Assembly: GCA_910584825.1 (NCBI GenBank)
Contig: CAJUCI010000023.1
Coordinates: forward strand, 1-41,336
Origin: an uncultured Duncaniella sp.
Lineage (GTDB): Bacteria > Bacteroidota > Bacteroidia > Bacteroidales > Muribaculaceae
Length of the DNA: 41,336 nucleotides
Direction of reading: 5' to 3'
Shown: piece by piece, positions 39,108 to 41,336 of the stretch
Numbering within the stretch: position 1 is the stretch's first letter
How the letters are laid out: each line of letters begins with the position of its first letter
Program-made: the position numbers and the translations under genes
The notes under the pieces: model-generated
What the model saw: only the letters and a program-made list of their open reading frames with translations
Database searches by the model: none
What the model was told of the DNA's origin: nothing

Positions 39108-39884
39108 TTAGAACAGGTAGCCGAATCCGACGTTGAGATATATGGGGTAGAGGTTGAACGAGACGGTCTTGAACGAGGAGTTGAAGATGTTGTTCAGACC
39201 CCACGTCAGGTTGGCGTTGACGAGCAGGTGCTTGTAAGCCGTCCATGACACACCGCCCTGCAGTCCCCACTGGAAGTGACGGAGATTGTCGCTGAAGTCA
39301 TATGACGCACGCGAATCACCCTCAAACACGTATTTGTCGCCCGTAGGGTCGCCCTCGCGGAGATAACCGTCATAGACATATCCGTCAAAATCGCCTCGGA
39401 ACATATATGCCACATAGGGGCCGAAGTTGGCTTTAAGTCGATGGTTGAAGCGGTAGATTGCCGTGACGGGCACCACGAGCTGGCGCGAGTTGTAGTTGCT
39501 CTGCACACGTCCTGTCCAGCGTCCCTTGAGGGTGCGGCCGTTGTCGAGAAGCTCCATGCCGTAATTCTTTACCTCGGCCTTGGTCTTCATGCCCTTGGTC
39601 TCCATGCGCACTCCGGCCATAATGCCCCACTTCTTTTCGGCACCCAACCATTTGGACACGTTGGCACCAATCTGCAGGTTGAGGTCGGGGCTGTATGAGT
39701 CGATGTGGCGGATTTCGGCCGGCAGGGGTATGGGTGAGGCTCCGCCTATGTTGGTGCCCGCGTTTACCTCAAATTCAAGTCCAAGTACGGTGAAGTGGCT
39801 TGCTATGCCATCCTTTTGAGCCGATGCGGTGACGGCGGCCAGTGAGATGGCCAGGAGGGTGAGAATGTATCTTGCTGTTTTCAT
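39108..39884 (-). CDS. Outer-membrane beta-barrel protein (PorT-like)
   Basis: A 258-residue protein with a signal peptide (about 1-22, ending VTASA). The mature part alternates strands and turns, for example WGIMAGVRMETKGMKTKAEVKN, FNHRLKANFGPYVAYMF and LLVNANLTWGLNNIF, ending NVGFGYLF with a terminal aromatic. It fits the Bacteroidota outer-membrane barrel family (OMP_b-brl_2). It is encoded 33 bases downstream of the PCMD lipoprotein and is probably cotranscribed with it, which suggests a joint surface function of unknown kind. Confidence 0.82.
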   Translation of the reverse strand: MKTARYILTLLAISLAAVTASAQKDGIASHFTVLGLEFEVNAGTNIGGASPIPLPAEIRHIDSYSPDLNLQIGANVSKWLGAEKKWGIMAGVRMETKGMKTKAEVKNYGMELLDNGRTLKGRWTGRVQSNYNSRQLVVPVTAIYRFNHRLKANFGPYVAYMFRGDFDGYVYDGYLREGDPTGDKYVFEGDSRASYDFSDNLRHFQWGLQGGVSWTAYKHLLVNANLTWGLNNIFNSSFKTVSFNLYPIYLNVGFGYLF

Positions 39885-39917
39885 TGTGATGAATTGCGGT
39901 GTTAGGATGATGTGTGA

Positions 39918-41054
39918 TTAGTTATCGCTTGCCGTGCAGGTTATGAGCAGTTCGTCGACACACAGGGTGCTGCCTACGGCTCCGCAGAAGAAGTCGCCGT
40001 CCTGGCTTGCGCTCATCACCACCGAGATGCTGTAAATGCCGTTGCGCAGTTTCTCCGGGTCGATGCTCTTGCCGGGGCGCAGGGTGAACGGCACGGCAAA
40101 CTCCACCCAGTCGTCACTGGCGTGGCGGTCGGGGATTTCGGCAGTTCCAATGATATTGGGGTTGTCCTTGGACAGCACGTTGTGGCCGTTGAGCCACTGC
40201 ATGTCGGCGGTGGTCTCGAACATTACGAGATAGAGATTGAACATGTCGGTCTTGCCCGGCACAGGCACGAAATTACCGTCGGCGTCAGTCTCGCAGTATG
40301 TCTCGCCCGGGGTGTATTTGTAATATCCGCTGAACGAGGCGGGGATGTTGAAGAACGGTGTGCCGAAGTGTGTGGCCTCGAGCGGGCGTGTCACGGCATT
40401 TGTGCCGTCAAAGGTGCCCATGAAAAGGTTGCCGGCCGCGATGGGCTTTTTCATCCTCGCACCCCACGGGCCTGTGGAGCGTGTGACGAGTGTGGCGCAC
40501 TTGCCCTGCACACCGCCGTCGGCCTGATAGGTCGGGAAGGTAGAGGGTGTGGATGCCTGGAACGACAGGGCGAATGCCGAGTTGGCACTGGCCCAAACGA
40601 GTGTCTCCTTGCCGTTGACTCCCATCTCGTAAAATTCGTCATATTCGGTCATCATCGCGCCTTTGACCAGACGCACGTTCTCAAAGTTGTAGTCGAGGTT
40701 GATGGTGTTGTTTTTCTGCACCTCTACGGTGTACTGCTTGCTCCACTCGCCGTCCTGCGAGGTGACGGTGTAGGTCTGCGGGAACAGGAAGTTGCGTGGC
40801 GTGCCGCTGGCCGGCTCGATGGTCGCGCCGGGGGTGAGTTCAAACTCAGGGGCGAGCGTTGACAGCAGCGACACATCGTTCTTGACTATGAGTGTCACTT
40901 TGTCGTTTTCGATTATCGGTGCGCGGTTGAGGATGTCGCCGGGCAGGTTGACTGCCACGATGTCACACTCGGCGTTAAGTGGCTCATCCTTAATGCATGA
41001 TGCCATCATCAGGAGCGACAGGCATATCCCTAATGCCGTAATGAATCTCTTCAT
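39918..41054 (-). CDS. PCMD-domain surface lipoprotein
   Basis: A 378-residue lipoprotein. The signal peptide ends in MMASC (Cys20 lipidated), immediately followed by IKDEP; a Lys-Asp-Glu run just after the cysteine matches the export signal that sends Bacteroidota lipoproteins to the cell surface. Residues 25-115 form an Ig-like module of the kind that precedes PCMD domains (LTPGATIEPASGTPRNF...YTVTSQDGEWSKQYTVEV). The C-terminal region (from about 120) matches the putative carbohydrate metabolism domain, with segments such as ISVVMSASQDGDFFCGAVGSTLCVDELLI. No catalytic role is established. The barrel gene follows closely. Confidence 0.85.
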   Translation of the reverse strand: MKRFITALGICLSLLMMASCIKDEPLNAECDIVAVNLPGDILNRAPIIENDKVTLIVKNDVSLLSTLAPEFELTPGATIEPASGTPRNFLFPQTYTVTSQDGEWSKQYTVEVQKNNTINLDYNFENVRLVKGAMMTEYDEFYEMGVNGKETLVWASANSAFALSFQASTPSTFPTYQADGGVQGKCATLVTRSTGPWGARMKKPIAAGNLFMGTFDGTNAVTRPLEATHFGTPFFNIPASFSGYYKYTPGETYCETDADGNFVPVPGKTDMFNLYLVMFETTADMQWLNGHNVLSKDNPNIIGTAEIPDRHASDDWVEFAVPFTLRPGKSIDPEKLRNGIYSISVVMSASQDGDFFCGAVGSTLCVDELLITCTASDN

Positions 41055-41082
41055 GTCGATGAAATGTGTTGGTTATATCCGG

Positions 41083-41090
41083 CAAAATTA
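41083..41090 (-). promoter_or_regulatory. Candidate -7 box for the PCMD lipoprotein gene
   Basis: TAATTTTG on the minus strand, about 28 bases before the ATG. The -33 element is not clear. Confidence 0.5.
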
Positions 41091-41178
41091 CGAAAAAAAT
41101 TTAATGTCAGGCAGTATCAGGCGAAAAATAGGACAATATATTATCGCAGAATGGGAAAAGTGTTAGAAAAATTTTACG

Positions 41179-41186
41179 TACCTTTG
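41179..41186 (+). promoter_or_regulatory. Candidate -7 box for a gene beyond the right edge
   Basis: TACCTTTG points rightward. No good -33 TTG is found upstream. About 150 bases remain in the window after it, AT-rich and without a sizeable gene. Confidence 0.4.
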
Positions 41187-41217
41187 CCGATGGTTTTTTG
41201 GTATGACGTCAGGAGTT

Positions 41218-41331
41218 ATGACGATACGTGAGTCAGTCATACATACTAATTATGAAATAACGAACATCAATTATTATTACATATCTAAGTACATGACAAA
41301 AATTTGAAGATATCTAATTTTGGCTTGTAGT
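41218..41331 (+). CDS. Possible 37-codon leader ORF
   Basis: An ATG frame beginning MTIRESVIHTNYEITN and containing INYYYISKY lies 32 bases after a TACCTTTG box. It is rich in Tyr, Asn and Ile, which could reflect a leader peptide but equally the AT-rich composition. There is no homology that I recognise. Confidence 0.15.
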
Positions 41332-41336
41332 GAGGT

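Overview
The window looks like a chromosomal segment of a gut Bacteroidota bacterium, most likely order Bacteroidales and plausibly Muribaculaceae-like. This rests on four things. Many gene starts are preceded by a TAnnTTTG -7 box, several with a TTG/TTTG element 19-20 bases upstream, and Shine-Dalgarno sites are largely absent. Families typical of the phylum are present: GH95 fucosidase, a PCMD lipoprotein, outer-membrane beta-barrels, DUF5715, WbsX and a PAP2-barrel fusion. A short secreted protein carries a type IX secretion-like sorting tail. Protein-coding DNA is GC-rich while the gaps are AT-rich and full of palindromes. The species assignment is inference; no 16S gene is present.

Layout. 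(1) 1-5760, all minus strand: an AraC-type regulator, a secreted PAP2 phosphatase joined to a beta-barrel, an ABC-type ATPase fused to a DUF4435/Toprim-like domain (similar in design to fused PARIS anti-phage proteins), and a stand-alone adenylation-domain protein that has lost both of its usual lysines. (2) 5905-11181: a small surface-polysaccharide cluster with two divergent arms (WbsX and GT2 on minus; flippase, GT2 and GT32 on plus). (3) 11300-15434, minus: a secreted GH95 fucosidase, a sirtuin without zinc cysteines, TadA, and tRNA-Arg(ACG), which is the expected TadA substrate. (4) 15583-16329: a lone outer-membrane barrel gene. (5) 16485-26442, minus: a long tightly packed run in transcription order aminotransferase, tyrS, queF, queC, DUF5715, AsmA-like, HAD phosphatase, aroB; the last four are linked by 4-base stop/start overlaps. 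(6) 26569-30787: DUF695 (minus), divergent from lgt, pheS, fluC/crcB, nth and a TRIC-family channel (plus). (7) 30869-34239, minus: mscL, then a short sorting-tail protein overlapping a multidomain pectate lyase. (8) 34527-38901, plus: gapA, a probable small RNA with its own promoter and terminator, and uvrA. (9) 39108-41054, minus: a surface-type PCMD lipoprotein followed by an outer-membrane barrel protein. A further promoter-like box at the right edge points to a gene outside the window.

Most of the window is housekeeping (queuosine synthesis, tRNA charging and editing, shikimate pathway, DNA repair, glycolysis, lipoprotein maturation) interleaved with envelope and glycan genes. The parts most worth following up are the ATPase-Toprim fusion next to the degenerate adenylation protein, the candidate small RNA upstream of uvrA, the detached sorting-tail protein paired with the pectate lyase, the tadA/tRNA-Arg(ACG) pairing, and the recurrent palindromic elements between genes. 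No transposase, integrase, CRISPR array or rRNA was seen.
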